Position numbers and translations under genes: made by a program. This document shows positions 46,901 through 55,533 of a stretch of DNA of 64,000 bases, piece by piece (the first letter of the stretch is position 1; each line of letters begins with the position of its first letter). This DNA is from Algoriphagus sp. Y33 (GTDB lineage Bacteria; Bacteroidota; Bacteroidia; Cytophagales; Cyclobacteriaceae): contig NZ_CP061947.1 in assembly GCF_014838715.1 (NCBI RefSeq), positions 434,001 through 498,000 on the forward strand. Reading direction: 5' to 3'. The notes beneath the pieces are model-generated. The model made no database searches. It saw only the letters and a list, made by a program, of their open reading frames with translations, and had not been told where the DNA came from.

Positions 46901-47082
46901 GATCATCAGCAGTCGGCAACAGGTCAATAAGTATCAGTACGGCAGGCGGAATGATTTCCGGCGTCCTGCTGGGGCTATTCATTATCCCTGTTTTGTTTGT
47001 TCTTTTTCAAAGTTTACAGGAATATTTTAGTCCATTGAGAAAGCCGCAGATAGAAGACCTTTTTAATGATGAGAACTACTGA
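43915..47082 (+). CDS. RND multidrug efflux pump, HAE1/AcrB family
   Basis: 1055-aa inner-membrane proton-driven pump. N-terminal TM1 (TVISIVLVLLGLVSM) is followed by RIPVTMFPDIAPPTVNVSGSYPGG, a family hallmark. The TM4 relay motif AIGIVVDDAIVVVEAV (about aa 400-415) carries the paired aspartates needed for proton transfer. A second large periplasmic loop and the TM10-12 block (GLLAKNAILIVEFA) follow. Two hydrophobic half-units with large periplasmic loops fit a full-length pump. Substrates cannot be read from sequence; typical are dyes, detergents, antibiotics and bile-like compounds. The next gene overlaps its end. Confidence 0.95.
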   Translation: MLKKIITRPVLATVISIVLVLLGLVSMQRIPVTMFPDIAPPTVNVSGSYPGGNSESVIRSVITPLEDAINGVENMEYISSSAGSDGSFSLRIVFKQGVDPDQAAVNVQNRVAQVNSLIPSEVVQAGITTTKQQNSSIMYFDITSTDTTKYDEVFLQNYAKINLITSLKRIPGIGNVQILGSKDYAMRIWLDPQKMTVHSLVPQDIERAIANSSLEASPGKLGEESDAPMQYTMKYKGKLNTAGDFGKIVIKADPDGGMLRLRDVARIELGASFYGSDNKENGFPAVVIGIQQASGSNANEIETAVRAQLEDFSESFPEGIEYNIIQSVKERLDQSIQQVRNTFIEAFVLVFIVVFLFLQDFRSTLIPAIAVPVAIIGTFFFLQMLGFTMNVLTLFALVLAIGIVVDDAIVVVEAVHAKMKKTGLPAKEATIATMGEITSAIVSITLVMSAVFLPIGFMDGPAGIFYKQFAFTLAIAILISALNALTLSPALCALLLTDTHHKSGEKKVKQCFKQRFFTAFNAGFDTMTGRYIHAVEWLLKKKWLALTGLGLVTVFSIWMMDNSPKSFIPEEDDRFLTYSLALKSGTNTDYTNKVIDRIDSAFGQMPEVELVTSVSGFDIISGGSGPSYGLGFIRLKEAKDRGNIKDMDQLVIAMNGRLQAIKEGELSIFRSPPVEGFGSINGAELVLQDKMSGSLDEFSEVAESLLSEFNRSPQIASAFTMFRNDFPQLEIELDEDKAYQLGTTPKDVMNTLGLFYGGSQASDFIRFGRFYRVNIKAEGQYRADENSLSQVYVKSNSGTMIPINTLVTLNKVYGPELITRYNLYNNISVNILPADGYSNTQAMDVAEEIMKEKLPQSYGYEWTGLSKEEKESGNQMVFIFALCVLFTYFLLAAQYESYLLPLAVIFSIPTGLLGVYLAIGVAGLTNSIYVQVGLIMLIGLLAKNAILIVEFALQARQTGMGLIRSALSGSKHRLRPILMTSIAFVAGITPLMFSSGSSAVGNRSISISTAGGMISGVLLGLFIIPVLFVLFQSLQEYFSPLRKPQIEDLFNDENY

Positions 47083-47092
47083 AATTTCGCCC

Positions 47093-48496
47093 ATGAAGCA
47101 ATATAAAAATAGTCTGACCATTTTATTGATGGTGGCAGCAATGGTTTCCTGCACTGTGACCAAAGATTACAGGAAGCCGACTATTGGTACACCAACCCAT
47201 TTCAGTACGGTAGAATCAGAGGGAAAAGACACGGTCATTTTGGATAGGAAGGAGTTTTTCAAGAATGTAAAATTAGTTGGGCTTATTGATCATGCCATTG
47301 AAAAAAACAGCAGTATACAAGTGGCAATTAAGAACATCGAAAGTGCGGAAGCTATGTTCAAAAAGACAAAACTGAATTACCTGCCGGAACTGGATGCCCA
47401 AATCAATGCCAACAGAAGTAGGGCTTCCAAAAATAGTTTGGCTGGAATATCTGCACAGGAATTTACTTCCAGTACCAATACACAGGATTTCACCGCTTCT
47501 ATGGGGCTTGCCTGGGAAATTGATATCTGGGGGAAAATTAAAAGACAGAAAGAAGCGGCAATCTCTGAGTATTTGCAAATGCAGCAGGTGGAAAAAGCAG
47601 TCCAAACCAGATTGGTGGCAGATGTGGCCATGGGATATTACAATCTGCTGATGCTGGATAATCAACTTTCTGTAGCCGAAAGGAATATGCAGTTAGGGGA
47701 AAATACGTTGGACATAATGCGCATGCTGTATAAATATGGAGATGCCAATGCCCTGGGGATACAACAGGCAACTGCACAACTGGAAAAGGTGAAGGTGTTA
47801 AAATCACAGATAGAGCAGGATATTTCCATGCAAGAAATTGCCCTCAGCATCCTGTGCGGAAATTTCCCGTCCGCCATAGAAAGACAGGAACAAACCGACG
47901 GCGAACTCAACAGTATGAATATGGATTACGGAGTGGCTTTACTGTCAAACCGCCCGGATGTGCTAGCTTCGGAACTAAACCTTCGCTCGGCAAACGCAAG
48001 AGTTGGTGTGGCCCAGGCTTCCTTGTATCCAACCCTTAGTTTATCGGCACAGGCCGGTCTGAATTCACTGAAAGTAAGTAATTGGTTTTCTGTTCCGGCT
48101 TCTTTGTTCAGTACTGTGACAGGTGGTGTCACTCAGCCTGTTTTTAGCAGAGGTGTTTTGAAACTGCAGGGAAAGCAGGCGGAAATTGACTATGAGAAAG
48201 CGGTAACTGATTTCCGTCAAGCAGTGTTGGATGCTTATGGAGAAGTTTCAATTGCGCTTATGAAAGTGAAAAAATTGGAAGAACAAGCCGGTCATAATAA
48301 TTTAAGGGAGCGGGAACTGAGAGAGGGAATAGAAACCGCAGAGGTTTTGTATAAAAATGGAATGGTTAATTATTTGGAAGTTATAACGGCTGAAAGCAAT
48401 TACCTACAGGCTAGTTTGGAAAGTGCGGTATTGCAAAGAGAGCAGATAGTGAATAAAATTGAACTTTACCGTGCGGTAGGGGGAGGGTGGAATTGA
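47093..48496 (+). CDS. Outer-membrane efflux channel lipoprotein (TolC/OprM, NodT type)
   Basis: 467-aa outer-membrane factor that completes the tripartite pump. I prefer ATG 47093 because it begins a lipoprotein signal (MKQYKNSLTILLMVAAMVSC); an earlier ATG at 47066, inside the pump gene, would add nine residues before it. Two OEP repeats are visible: SAEAMFKKTKLNYLPELDA and later RSANARVGVAQASLYPTLSL (about aa 295-320), with the W-E-I-D-I-W motif near aa 145. The C-terminal ends in a helix typical of the periplasmic tunnel. Confidence 0.92.
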   Translation: MKQYKNSLTILLMVAAMVSCTVTKDYRKPTIGTPTHFSTVESEGKDTVILDRKEFFKNVKLVGLIDHAIEKNSSIQVAIKNIESAEAMFKKTKLNYLPELDAQINANRSRASKNSLAGISAQEFTSSTNTQDFTASMGLAWEIDIWGKIKRQKEAAISEYLQMQQVEKAVQTRLVADVAMGYYNLLMLDNQLSVAERNMQLGENTLDIMRMLYKYGDANALGIQQATAQLEKVKVLKSQIEQDISMQEIALSILCGNFPSAIERQEQTDGELNSMNMDYGVALLSNRPDVLASELNLRSANARVGVAQASLYPTLSLSAQAGLNSLKVSNWFSVPASLFSTVTGGVTQPVFSRGVLKLQGKQAEIDYEKAVTDFRQAVLDAYGEVSIALMKVKKLEEQAGHNNLRERELREGIETAEVLYKNGMVNYLEVITAESNYLQASLESAVLQREQIVNKIELYRAVGGGWN

Positions 48497-48537
48497 CGGG
48501 TGTGTTCCTGCCGTTTTAATAGTTGGCATTGAAGAAT

Positions 48538-49608
48538 ATGAAATCGATAAAATGGTTGATCAAACCCGTTTCAGTAATTGTGGTATTTATACTGGTTTAT
48601 TTGCTGTACTATTTAATCAATCCGTTTGGAGATTTTCTGGGTAGATTTGGCCAGATGCTTTTCCCCGAGTTAATGGAGGAAATTCTTATCGGTTTGGTGC
48701 AGTCCTGGATTATTGTTGAGGCAAGTGTTTTTATATCCAAGTTCTTGGATAAGAAGCTGTCATGGAACTACACCCCGATGTTACGTATTGGGGTGCAGCT
48801 GGTTTTGGTCATTTCCGTGGCTACAGCTGTGCTATATCTTCAACATCTGTACTATACCAAAGAATATGGAGCACCGTTGGACAGTGAAGAAACGATAAGT
48901 ATTTGGCAGTTTTTCGTGGGTGGGCTTATTGTATCCATTTTTGTAAGCTCTTTTCACACAGGATACTCTTTGCTTGAATATTGGAAAGAGTCCATGGCTG
49001 AAACTGCCGAACTTAAAATAAAAACCCTGAAGCTTAAGGAAGTGGCTATGCAGTCTGAGCTGCAGTCCTTAAAACTGCAATTAGACCCGCATTTTATGTT
49101 TAATAATTTCAGTACGCTGTCAGCACTGATTAATGAAGATAAAGAAATTGCCAACCGGTTTCTCGATAATCTCTCGCAGGTATATCGCTATATGATTATC
49201 AACCTGAAAAAAAATCTGGTTACCCTGCAGGAAGAAATCACTTTTGTAAAATCATACAACTATCTTATTCTTATTCGGCATGGCGAAAACGTCCGTATTG
49301 ATATGAATGTTCCTGAGGAGTTTACAGGAAGATATATTCCGCCGATAGGTTTACAGCTTTTGATTGAAAATGCTATAAAACATAATAGAGCCACCCAAGC
49401 AATGCCCTTGCAGATCAGTATAAGCGTGGATAGGGAAACGGGTTTTTTGTGGGTGAAAAATAATTTACAGCGTATAGCAAACCCTTTGCAGACAACCGGA
49501 CTGGGGCTAAGGAATATTATAAACCGCTATGGGATTTTATCGGATAAAGTCCCTGTAATTGAGGAAAAAGCAAACAGCTTTGAAGTTGGATTACCTTTGC
49601 TGAGTTAA
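48538..49608 (+). CDS. LytS-type membrane sensor histidine kinase
   Basis: 356-aa kinase of the LytS/YehU family. Four hydrophobic helices lie in the first 150 residues. The His_kinase domain has LQLDPHFMFNNFSTLSALI (phospho-accepting His near aa 184), and a degenerate ATPase has LLIENAIKHN and GLGLRNIINRYG. An upstream TTG (48523) is possible, but ATG 48538 fits better. It lies between the efflux trio and its cognate regulator, suggesting that this pair controls the pump. Confidence 0.9.
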   Translation: MKSIKWLIKPVSVIVVFILVYLLYYLINPFGDFLGRFGQMLFPELMEEILIGLVQSWIIVEASVFISKFLDKKLSWNYTPMLRIGVQLVLVISVATAVLYLQHLYYTKEYGAPLDSEETISIWQFFVGGLIVSIFVSSFHTGYSLLEYWKESMAETAELKIKTLKLKEVAMQSELQSLKLQLDPHFMFNNFSTLSALINEDKEIANRFLDNLSQVYRYMIINLKKNLVTLQEEITFVKSYNYLILIRHGENVRIDMNVPEEFTGRYIPPIGLQLLIENAIKHNRATQAMPLQISISVDRETGFLWVKNNLQRIANPLQTTGLGLRNIINRYGILSDKVPVIEEKANSFEVGLPLLS

Positions 49609-49620
49609 TAGTTTGTTAAA

Positions 49621-50367
49621 ATGAATATTCTAATAGTAGAAGACGAAAAACACAATGCTCTGCGACTGCAGCAGCTGGTTACGGAACTGGCTGATGAATA
49701 CCATATCGCGGGAATGGTAGGTTCTGTGGAAGAGACTGTTAACTGGATAAAAAATAATGCGAAACCGGATGTGGCTTTAATGGATATACGCCTGTCGGAT
49801 GGACTGAGCTTTGATGTTTTCCGGCAGATCAATGTTTCCTTCCCGATTATATTTACCACTGCGTATGATGAATATGCAATCAGAGCTTTTAAAGTAAACA
49901 GCTTGGATTATCTGCTTAAGCCCATCCAAAAAGAAGAGCTCGCAGCAGCCTTAAAGAAGTGCAATCCATCTACCTTACAACCGACTGTTGAACAGTTGTT
50001 GGAACTGATCAACAGTAAATCAAAACTTTATAGGAAGCGTTTTCTGCTACCTGCTTTCGATGGATTCAAAACGGTAAATTCCGAAGATATTCTTTTTGTG
50101 TACTTCGAATCCAAATCCACTAAACTAATGCTCAAATCCGGGCATAAAGAGGTGGTGCCTTACTCTTTGGACGAACTGGAAGAAGAACTTGATCCGGACG
50201 ATTTCTTCAGGGCCAATCGACAGTTTATCGTTCATGTCAACAGCATAGAACGTATCCTAAATAGCTTTAACGGTAAATTGAAAGTGGTGTTAAAAAGGCA
50301 TCCTGAAAAAGAACTGCTGGTCAGCAAAGAGAAAGCAGTGAAATTTAAAGAATGGTTAAATCAATAA
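49621..50367 (+). CDS. LytTR-family response regulator
   Basis: 248-aa regulator. The N-terminal receiver domain has the acidic pocket EDE (aa 7-9), the phospho-acceptor Asp in MDIRLSDG (aa 55), TTAYDEYA (about 79) and the K in DYLLKPIQ (about 100). A C-terminal LytTR DNA-binding domain (about aa 140-245) contains FRANRQFIVHVNSIERI. It is 12 nt after the kinase gene and partner to it. Likely target: the efflux operon promoter, not identified here. Confidence 0.93.
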   Translation: MNILIVEDEKHNALRLQQLVTELADEYHIAGMVGSVEETVNWIKNNAKPDVALMDIRLSDGLSFDVFRQINVSFPIIFTTAYDEYAIRAFKVNSLDYLLKPIQKEELAAALKKCNPSTLQPTVEQLLELINSKSKLYRKRFLLPAFDGFKTVNSEDILFVYFESKSTKLMLKSGHKEVVPYSLDELEEELDPDDFFRANRQFIVHVNSIERILNSFNGKLKVVLKRHPEKELLVSKEKAVKFKEWLNQ

Positions 50368-50377
50368 TAAATAGAAG

Positions 50378-50800
50378 ATGAGTAAATTTTCAAGCACGTT
50401 AAATCCGGATCTTGGTATCCTTTTGTTGAGAATCGCTACCGGAGGATTAATGGTCTTTCATGGGGTTGGAAAGCTAATCCAGGGACACGATTTTGTCAAA
50501 GCATCACTTGCCGAAAAAGGATTGCCCACGTTTTTGTGGATAGGTGCTCCCTTAGGCGAAGTTCTGGCGCCACTATTACTGATTCTTGGTATCTTTTCAC
50601 GTCTTTCAGGACTGATGATTGCAGCAGTAATGGTCTTCGCATTATACCTCGGTCATGGAATGCAAGCCTTTACCCTTACCGATACGGGGGGACTGGATGG
50701 AGAACTGGCTTTCCTGTATATGTTTGGAGGATTAGCATTATTTTTCCTGGGGGGTGGAAAATATGTAGTATACAAAACCAAAAATGACTTGTTGAAATAA
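50378..50800 (+). CDS. DoxX-family membrane protein
   Basis: 140-aa four-helix membrane protein of the DoxX family. Landmarks: ILLLRIATGGLMVFHGVGKL (about aa 11-31), FLWIGAPLGEVLAPLLLILG (about 50-70) and FLYMFGGLALFFLGGGKY. The biochemical role of most DoxX members is unclear; some are tied to thiosulfate or redox stress. It starts 10 nt after the response regulator gene and is the last gene in this run, so it likely belongs to the same regulon. Confidence 0.88.
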   Translation: MSKFSSTLNPDLGILLLRIATGGLMVFHGVGKLIQGHDFVKASLAEKGLPTFLWIGAPLGEVLAPLLLILGIFSRLSGLMIAAVMVFALYLGHGMQAFTLTDTGGLDGELAFLYMFGGLALFFLGGGKYVVYKTKNDLLK

Positions 50801-51254
50801 TAATTCATTTGTTATAGAAGGATGGAAGTGGCCAGACATGATTTTTTATTGTAAAAAGGAAACATCATCTAAAATTCACCTGAGTCCGATAAATGGATAA
50901 TTTGTATTAAAATATAACTGATAGGTCTGCAGACATAGGAAAGGTAGGGCTCCGCTGATGGTCAGCCTATGAAAAGAGTAGGAGCCGGGATAATTTATCT
51001 GTGACTGCCTTGCTGTCTTCTTTAGGGTCTTGGATTTCACCTGTTTGACTTTGATTCCCCTCTTTCCTTTGAAGTGAATTCATCCTGACACTCAGGTAGA
51101 GCGGATTGCCTTTATTCCTGTTTTTTGATATACCGAAATACTGCCGATGTATTTCTTGATTTTGCTTCAGTGAGTAGGGAGGATGACGCTATGTTAAAGA
51201 ATAGATTATGTAAGAAAAATTAAGTAATGAATCAGGAAATTCACGACAACCCAA
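50801..51254. other. Intergenic region without recognised features
   Basis: No gene, terminator or repeat was recognised in this stretch of about 450 nt. It leads directly into an SDR pseudogene, so it may contain the lost 5' environment of that gene. Confidence 0.4.
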
Positions 51255-51480
51255 TTTATCCTTGTTGCTATTGGCGCCAAACAAGGGGCAGGGTTTCAGA
51301 TAGCCAAATCACTAATTGCTGATGCTCACATTAGTTGGCTTCCGAAGTCTTCAAAGAGGCAAGGCAAGTGCAGAAGAAAAAGGAGGTAAAGCTCAACCTA
51401 TACAGCTTGATGTTACTGACCAAAACTTTAATGCTTCGGCTGTTGGAATTGTGAATAGGAATAACTTCAAAAAAAGGCTG
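51255..51480 (+). pseudogene. Short-chain dehydrogenase/reductase (SDR) remnant
   Basis: Two frames together preserve the SDR N-terminus. Frame one gives FILVAIGAKQGAGFQIAKSL, a decayed version of the TGxxxGIG cofactor motif with the first Gly environment altered. After a frameshift near 51340, frame two gives GFRSLQRGKASAEEKGGKAQ and then PIQLDVTDQN, where Asp of LDVTD normally contacts the adenine. The catalytic YxxxK half is absent. This is a dead fragment of an NAD(P)-dependent reductase. Confidence 0.75.
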
Positions 51481-51549
51481 CGAAAAAAGACGAGTTACCC
51501 AATGAAGTTTGTGTGAAAAGGATAAGCATTCTCTTCTTGAAAACTCGCT

Positions 51550-51972
51550 TTAGTCTACTTTTCTAACGATACACTCCACACTATCAGAACCAAAATGGTC
51601 GTAGACTTCAATGCAATGTCCATTGGGGTCTATATTGGACTTTGAAAGAATAAGATCAAAAGCCTCTGAAATCAGATTGATATTCTTGCTAATATCAGTG
51701 AGCTTTACGGAGTAATAATTCCCACCTTTGATATTCAATTTTCCCAGGCCAAGCGCTTCCGCATCAACCTCAGGCATGGTTGCTGCTGCCGCACGGTAAA
51801 CTATACCCTGACCTCCTTCCGGGTTAGATATTCCAAAATATGAGACTCTTTTAATATGGCCCACCCTGGACTTTAATGTATCAAATGCTTCTTGGATACC
51901 ATCAGGAAATGTTTTTGACTGGACAAACACCACTGACATGTCTTTTGGGAATGATTTCTCTTTTACTTCCAT
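51550..51972 (-). CDS. GyrI-like/effector-binding-domain protein
   Basis: 140-aa cytosolic protein resembling the GyrI/SOUL-like small-molecule binding domain fused in AraC and MerR regulators. Visible pattern: SVVFVQSKTFPDGIQEAFDTL (beta-alpha), then YFGISNPEGGQGIVYRAAA, LNIKGGNYYSVKL and a long C-terminal helix ending CIEVYDHFG and SVECIVRKVD. No DNA-binding domain is attached. Possibly a stand-alone ligand sequestering protein. It ends near the SDR remnant and is oppositely oriented to it. Confidence in the fold is moderate; ligand unknown. Confidence 0.65.
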   Translation of the reverse strand: MEVKEKSFPKDMSVVFVQSKTFPDGIQEAFDTLKSRVGHIKRVSYFGISNPEGGQGIVYRAAAATMPEVDAEALGLGKLNIKGGNYYSVKLTDISKNINLISEAFDLILSKSNIDPNGHCIEVYDHFGSDSVECIVRKVD

Positions 51973-52232
51973 TTTTTTGCTTTATTAGTAAAATTAGAAT
52001 TGAAATCACCTTTGTGAGTGTTGTAATCACGACTTTATTCGGGGTTGATTGCGACATCATTCCATCTTTTTTCTTCCAGATTGTTCGTAAAGCATGATCT
52101 TCCGGTATAGAGGCTCTAAATATATGCAATATGCTATTTTGAAGGTGATTGACCGTTCTATGTGTTGATATAGACTTATTAGCAATAATGAAAAGAGGTT
52201 TTTACACCTCTTTTCACTGAACATTCTTTTAG

Positions 52233-52640
52233 CTATTCTAATCCTAAGCGAATAGGCCTTTCAACGGGACTAAAGTTGACATCATCTGAGATTGACAACT
52301 CATCCCTTAGAACCAAGGGTGGTTGAGCCATAAATTTAGGCGTTATTCCCCTGTGGGCTTGACCTGAATGAATCAGGAAAGGGTGACAGAGGTAGACTGT
52401 ACCCGCTTTGCCTGTGGCATAAGCTTTCTCCCTTTTAGGCAATCCATCTAGCTTGCTTGCCAGTTCCATAAATGAAAGGCCCAGATCTCCCTCTTGAGAT
52501 AAGAGTCTTGCCACATCGATGTATGATCCTTTGTAAATGACTGTCGGTGCATTATTTTCGCTCACATCTGAGTATAAAACCAACATCAATAATACTTTTG
52601 ATTTCAGCCAGGCAGACGTTAAGAGTATGATCTGACAGAT
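52233..52640 (-). pseudogene. Phytanoyl-CoA dioxygenase (PhyH) family, C-terminal remnant
   Basis: In one minus-strand frame KSKVLLMLVLYSDVSENN, KREKAYATGKAGTVYLCHPF and PPLVLRDELSI are the C-terminal half of a PhyH-like Fe(II)/2-oxoglutarate dioxygenase. The distal iron-binding His is in CHPFLIHSGQAHRG. The N-terminal half with the HxD motif is missing. In its place, from about 52600 upward, is a different broken gene, so a deletion has joined two genes. An ORF from TTG 52589 gives 118 aa, unlikely to be an active enzyme. Confidence 0.75.
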
Positions 52641-52971
52641 TAAAACCCAGGTGTCCTATGTACGGGTTAAAATTGTGTTTTGAGATGTGTCCTGAATAAA
52701 AGGATTGCATGGAACCGACTATTTGCTCTATAAAGCGCAACTCGGTGGTTTGCGGGTTGTCTTTTCCGAACAACCTATTGAACGTATATCCCTGTGCCAG
52801 CATCCCTCAAAAACCTTTTTCATACTTCAGTTTCTTCTCTACTACAAAATGACAGATATCATGCAGAAGGTATGTTTTGGTTTCAAGGGTAATCCGTTCA
52901 ATGGAGTGATCGTTTCGGGTGATGAGGGACTCACATTAATAGCTCGTCTTCTTCTTTATTTCGATTTTCAT
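52552..52971 (-). pseudogene. Conserved hypothetical protein remnant with two nonsense codons
   Basis: A single minus-strand frame from ATG 52971 reads MKIEIKKKTSY, stop, then SIERITLETKTYLLHDICHF with more, then a TGA where a Trp codon is expected (KYEKGF-stop-GMLAQGY), then KDNPQTTELRFIEQIVG. Both stops are in one frame and no frameshift is needed, so decay by point mutation is clear. I recognise the HDICHF and NPQTTELRFIEQ pattern as a conserved small protein but cannot name a function. The 3' end is fused to the PhyH remnant. Confidence 0.65.
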
Positions 52972-53000
52972 CACCAAAGATTTCTTGACTCAAGGTGATC

Positions 53001-53543
53001 CTATTTCCGTTTAAAAATGTACTCAACGGTTTTCTTTTCAGGTTGATTTCCTTCTTGATCGAAACTTTCAATCACGAAAGAGTTCTTGTCTATAAAGGCT
53101 ATTTTTTGTGTGACATTGATGACATTTTTGGTTACAGGATTGGTTAAAGTTCCTTTCATGGAGGCTACTTTATCTGCCTGAACCCACTCACCTTTTACGC
53201 TAAGTGTGCCGGTTCCCATGTTGGTAATGGTGGCCAAAGATATGGTGCCATCTATGGTATTGTAACCAATTGTACTTAAGGCTTCATATTTCATCCCGAT
53301 CATTTGACCTTGTTGGTCAATTTGTAAAAATCGTCCTCCAAGAATCATTTTATTGGTAGCATTAACAATTGTTGACTCTTCCTGACCCGTCATGCGTATT
53401 TCCAATTTAAACTCACCTTCATAGTTCGACAGCATCGTGTGTACCTCTGAAGGTGTCATGTAGGTTACCCATGCATTTTGGTTTTGAGCTTTCATAACTA
53501 AGGGGCAAGAGATGATAAGGAGTGAAATGATAAGTTTTTTCAT
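53001..53543 (-). CDS. Secreted DUF1579-like protein
   Basis: 180-aa exported protein. The start at 53543 is chosen because it opens a signal peptide (MKKLIISLLIISCPLVMKAQ); a longer frame from 53582 would hide it. The mature part has the DUF1579 outline: MLSNYEGEFKLEIRM (about aa 37), NKMILGGRFLQIDQQGQM, EALSTIGYNTIDGT and then a set of beta strands. The fold is probably a lipocalin-like barrel. Function of the family is unknown. It lies upstream of the PhyH remnant on the same strand and behind the AraC regulator gene. Confidence 0.75.
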   Translation of the reverse strand: MKKLIISLLIISCPLVMKAQNQNAWVTYMTPSEVHTMLSNYEGEFKLEIRMTGQEESTIVNATNKMILGGRFLQIDQQGQMIGMKYEALSTIGYNTIDGTISLATITNMGTGTLSVKGEWVQADKVASMKGTLTNPVTKNVINVTQKIAFIDKNSFVIESFDQEGNQPEKKTVEYIFKRK

Positions 53544-53652
53544 TGATAAGCTCGTTTGAAACAAATGTAATTGTGCAGGCACTGGAAAACTTGTAAAAAA
53601 TCGACATGGTAAGTGCGAAGTAGAAATATAAGACCCGAAAAGTAAAGTTGGA

Positions 53653-54633
53653 CTATGAATATACTACCAGACTATTGTACCTGCTCTTGTAATCCAGGGG
53701 CGACATTCCGGTGTTTTTCTTGAAAACTTCCCTGAAGGCCTTCATGTCTGCATAGCCCACTTCGTACATGATCTCGTTGATGGGTTTGCGGCCATTTTCC
53801 AGTTGCTTTTTGGCTGCCTCTACTTTCACACGTTGCAGGTATTCTACGGGCGTGTTTCCGGTGGCTTTAATGAATCGTCTGTCAAAGTTCCGCCTACTTA
53901 CGGCCAGGTTGTTGGCTAGTTTTTCAAAAGAAATTTTTTCTGTCATATGGTTTTCAATGTATGACTGGGCTTGTTCTACGATTTCATCTCCGTGTGTTTT
54001 TTGGATGTGGAAGATGGAGAATTGTGATTGTGAAGTACGCTCTATGTCTATTTGAAAGATCTTGGAACAGAAGATGGCGACTTCCCTGTCGAAATACTTT
54101 TCTACCAGATAAAGCATCAGGTTAAGAAAAGAGTAACCGCCACCATTTGTATATACACCATGTTCATCGGTGATTATTTTATCTTGGGCCACTTTCACCT
54201 GCGGGTACATCTTCCTGAACTCCTCAGTGGAATTCCAGTGGATAGAACAGGTTCTTCCATCAAGTACTCCTGTAGCCGCAAGCAGGAAAGCACCGGAGCA
54301 CATACTGGCGATTTCAGCCCCCTCTTTATACTGCTGAGTTATCCAGTTGATGAGCTTTTCATTCCTTTTTATGGTTTGGTTGAAGTCATCAAATATGGAA
54401 GGTATGATTATCAGGTCGGTTTTTTTTATGGCATTAAGATCATCTGGATAAACCTTGAAAAATTGCTCCTTTAAACCCTGTTCCTGAGCATAACCTGCAA
54501 TTTGAATCTGGAGCTTTGGTATGCTTCCTACTTTTTGCCAATAGTCATTGGCTCGGCTTAGAATTTCAAATGCCCCGCCAATACTGTTAAGGTTGACGAT
54601 GCATTCCGGTACTACAATCGTGACGTGTTTCAT
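53653..54633 (-). CDS. GlxA-type AraC-family transcriptional regulator (DJ-1/PfpI + HTH)
   Basis: 326-aa regulator. The N-terminal DJ-1/PfpI-like domain (about aa 1-185) contains ASMCSGAFLLAATGVLDGR, where Cys sits at the nucleophile-elbow position, and ends with the typical TNGGGYSFLNLMLYLVE. The C-terminal AraC HTH (about aa 215-320) has EKLANNLAVSRRNFDRRF and EIMYEVGYADMKAFREVFKK. ATG 54633 begins MKHVTIVVPE and is preferred to an upstream start at 54687. It is divergent to the SRPBCC cluster that begins at 54759, so it probably regulates that cluster. Confidence 0.9.
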   Translation of the reverse strand: MKHVTIVVPECIVNLNSIGGAFEILSRANDYWQKVGSIPKLQIQIAGYAQEQGLKEQFFKVYPDDLNAIKKTDLIIIPSIFDDFNQTIKRNEKLINWITQQYKEGAEIASMCSGAFLLAATGVLDGRTCSIHWNSTEEFRKMYPQVKVAQDKIITDEHGVYTNGGGYSFLNLMLYLVEKYFDREVAIFCSKIFQIDIERTSQSQFSIFHIQKTHGDEIVEQAQSYIENHMTEKISFEKLANNLAVSRRNFDRRFIKATGNTPVEYLQRVKVEAAKKQLENGRKPINEIMYEVGYADMKAFREVFKKNTGMSPLDYKSRYNSLVVYS

Positions 54634-54758
54634 ACTTATTGAATTTGTACAAAAATACCAACTCATCGTGTCCAAATCAACCCGCAATAAAGTCTATTTC
54701 ACACGCTATGATAGTGATAGTCAGCCAATAATTTTACTGTCAAGAAATTAATCACAAA

Positions 54759-55526
54759 ATGAATAATCAAATGAATACAACTGATCTTGCAATTTCCTTA
54801 GAAGTTAATCAAACACCTCAGAAAGCATTCAAAGCTATTAATAATGTAGCTGAATGGTGGACAGAAATTGAAGGCCAATCAAAAAAATTGGATGACGTCT
54901 TTACTGTCCGCTTTGGAGCGGTTTTTATTACACACAAGGTAGTTGATTTGGTGCCCTATAAAAAGGTTGCCTGGCTAGTTACTGGTAGCAGCGAAAAGAA
55001 TTGGATTGATACCAAAATCTGCTTCGATATATCGGTTGCAGGGGATTCAACCAAACTAAAATTCACCCACCTTGGTATGGTTCCGGAACTTAAAGACTAT
55101 GACGATTGCCTAAAAGGATGGACCAAGTTCGTTAAAGAAAATTTGCCACGCCTGATAGCCAAGACCACAGTGACTATGGATGAAATTTTTGAACGATTCA
55201 AAGCACTTGCTGCTGCGGAACGATGGTTTGATTTACAGGATGATCTTTTTGCGAGCAATGTAAAAAGCATAGATCCACCACAGTCGCCCTACATGGGATT
55301 TGCGGAAGGGAAAGCTGCTGTTCGTAAAAAGGGTAAAGATTTTGTCGCCAAGGTTGAAGAGTTTCATGGAGCGAAAACTTCTGAGCCAGTGATTGGTGGG
55401 AATTATATTGCTGTAGGCCGGGATATGGATATTACTGCACAGGGTTTTGGACGAATTCAAATCAATGAGATCATGCTTTATGAAGTAAAAGATGGTGAAG
55501 TCGTGTCTGAGCAGTTTTTTTATTAG
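54759..55526 (+). CDS. SRPBCC (AHSA1-like) domain fused to SnoaL-like domain
   Basis: 255-aa fusion. The N-terminal about 145 residues form an SRPBCC/AHSA1-type hydrophobic-pocket domain (VNQTPQKAFKAINNVAEWWT, then LKFTHLGMVPELKDYDDCL). The C-terminal about 100 residues are a SnoaL-like NTF2 domain (DLQDDLFASNVKSIDPPQSP, and GEVVSEQFFY at the end). Either half alone is normal; the fusion is uncommon. It is first in a run of three SRPBCC genes with gaps of 7 and 38 nt, divergent from the GlxA-like regulator. Ligand and reaction unknown. Confidence 0.85.
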   Translation: MNNQMNTTDLAISLEVNQTPQKAFKAINNVAEWWTEIEGQSKKLDDVFTVRFGAVFITHKVVDLVPYKKVAWLVTGSSEKNWIDTKICFDISVAGDSTKLKFTHLGMVPELKDYDDCLKGWTKFVKENLPRLIAKTTVTMDEIFERFKALAAAERWFDLQDDLFASNVKSIDPPQSPYMGFAEGKAAVRKKGKDFVAKVEEFHGAKTSEPVIGGNYIAVGRDMDITAQGFGRIQINEIMLYEVKDGEVVSEQFFY

Positions 55527-55533
55527 GAAATAA

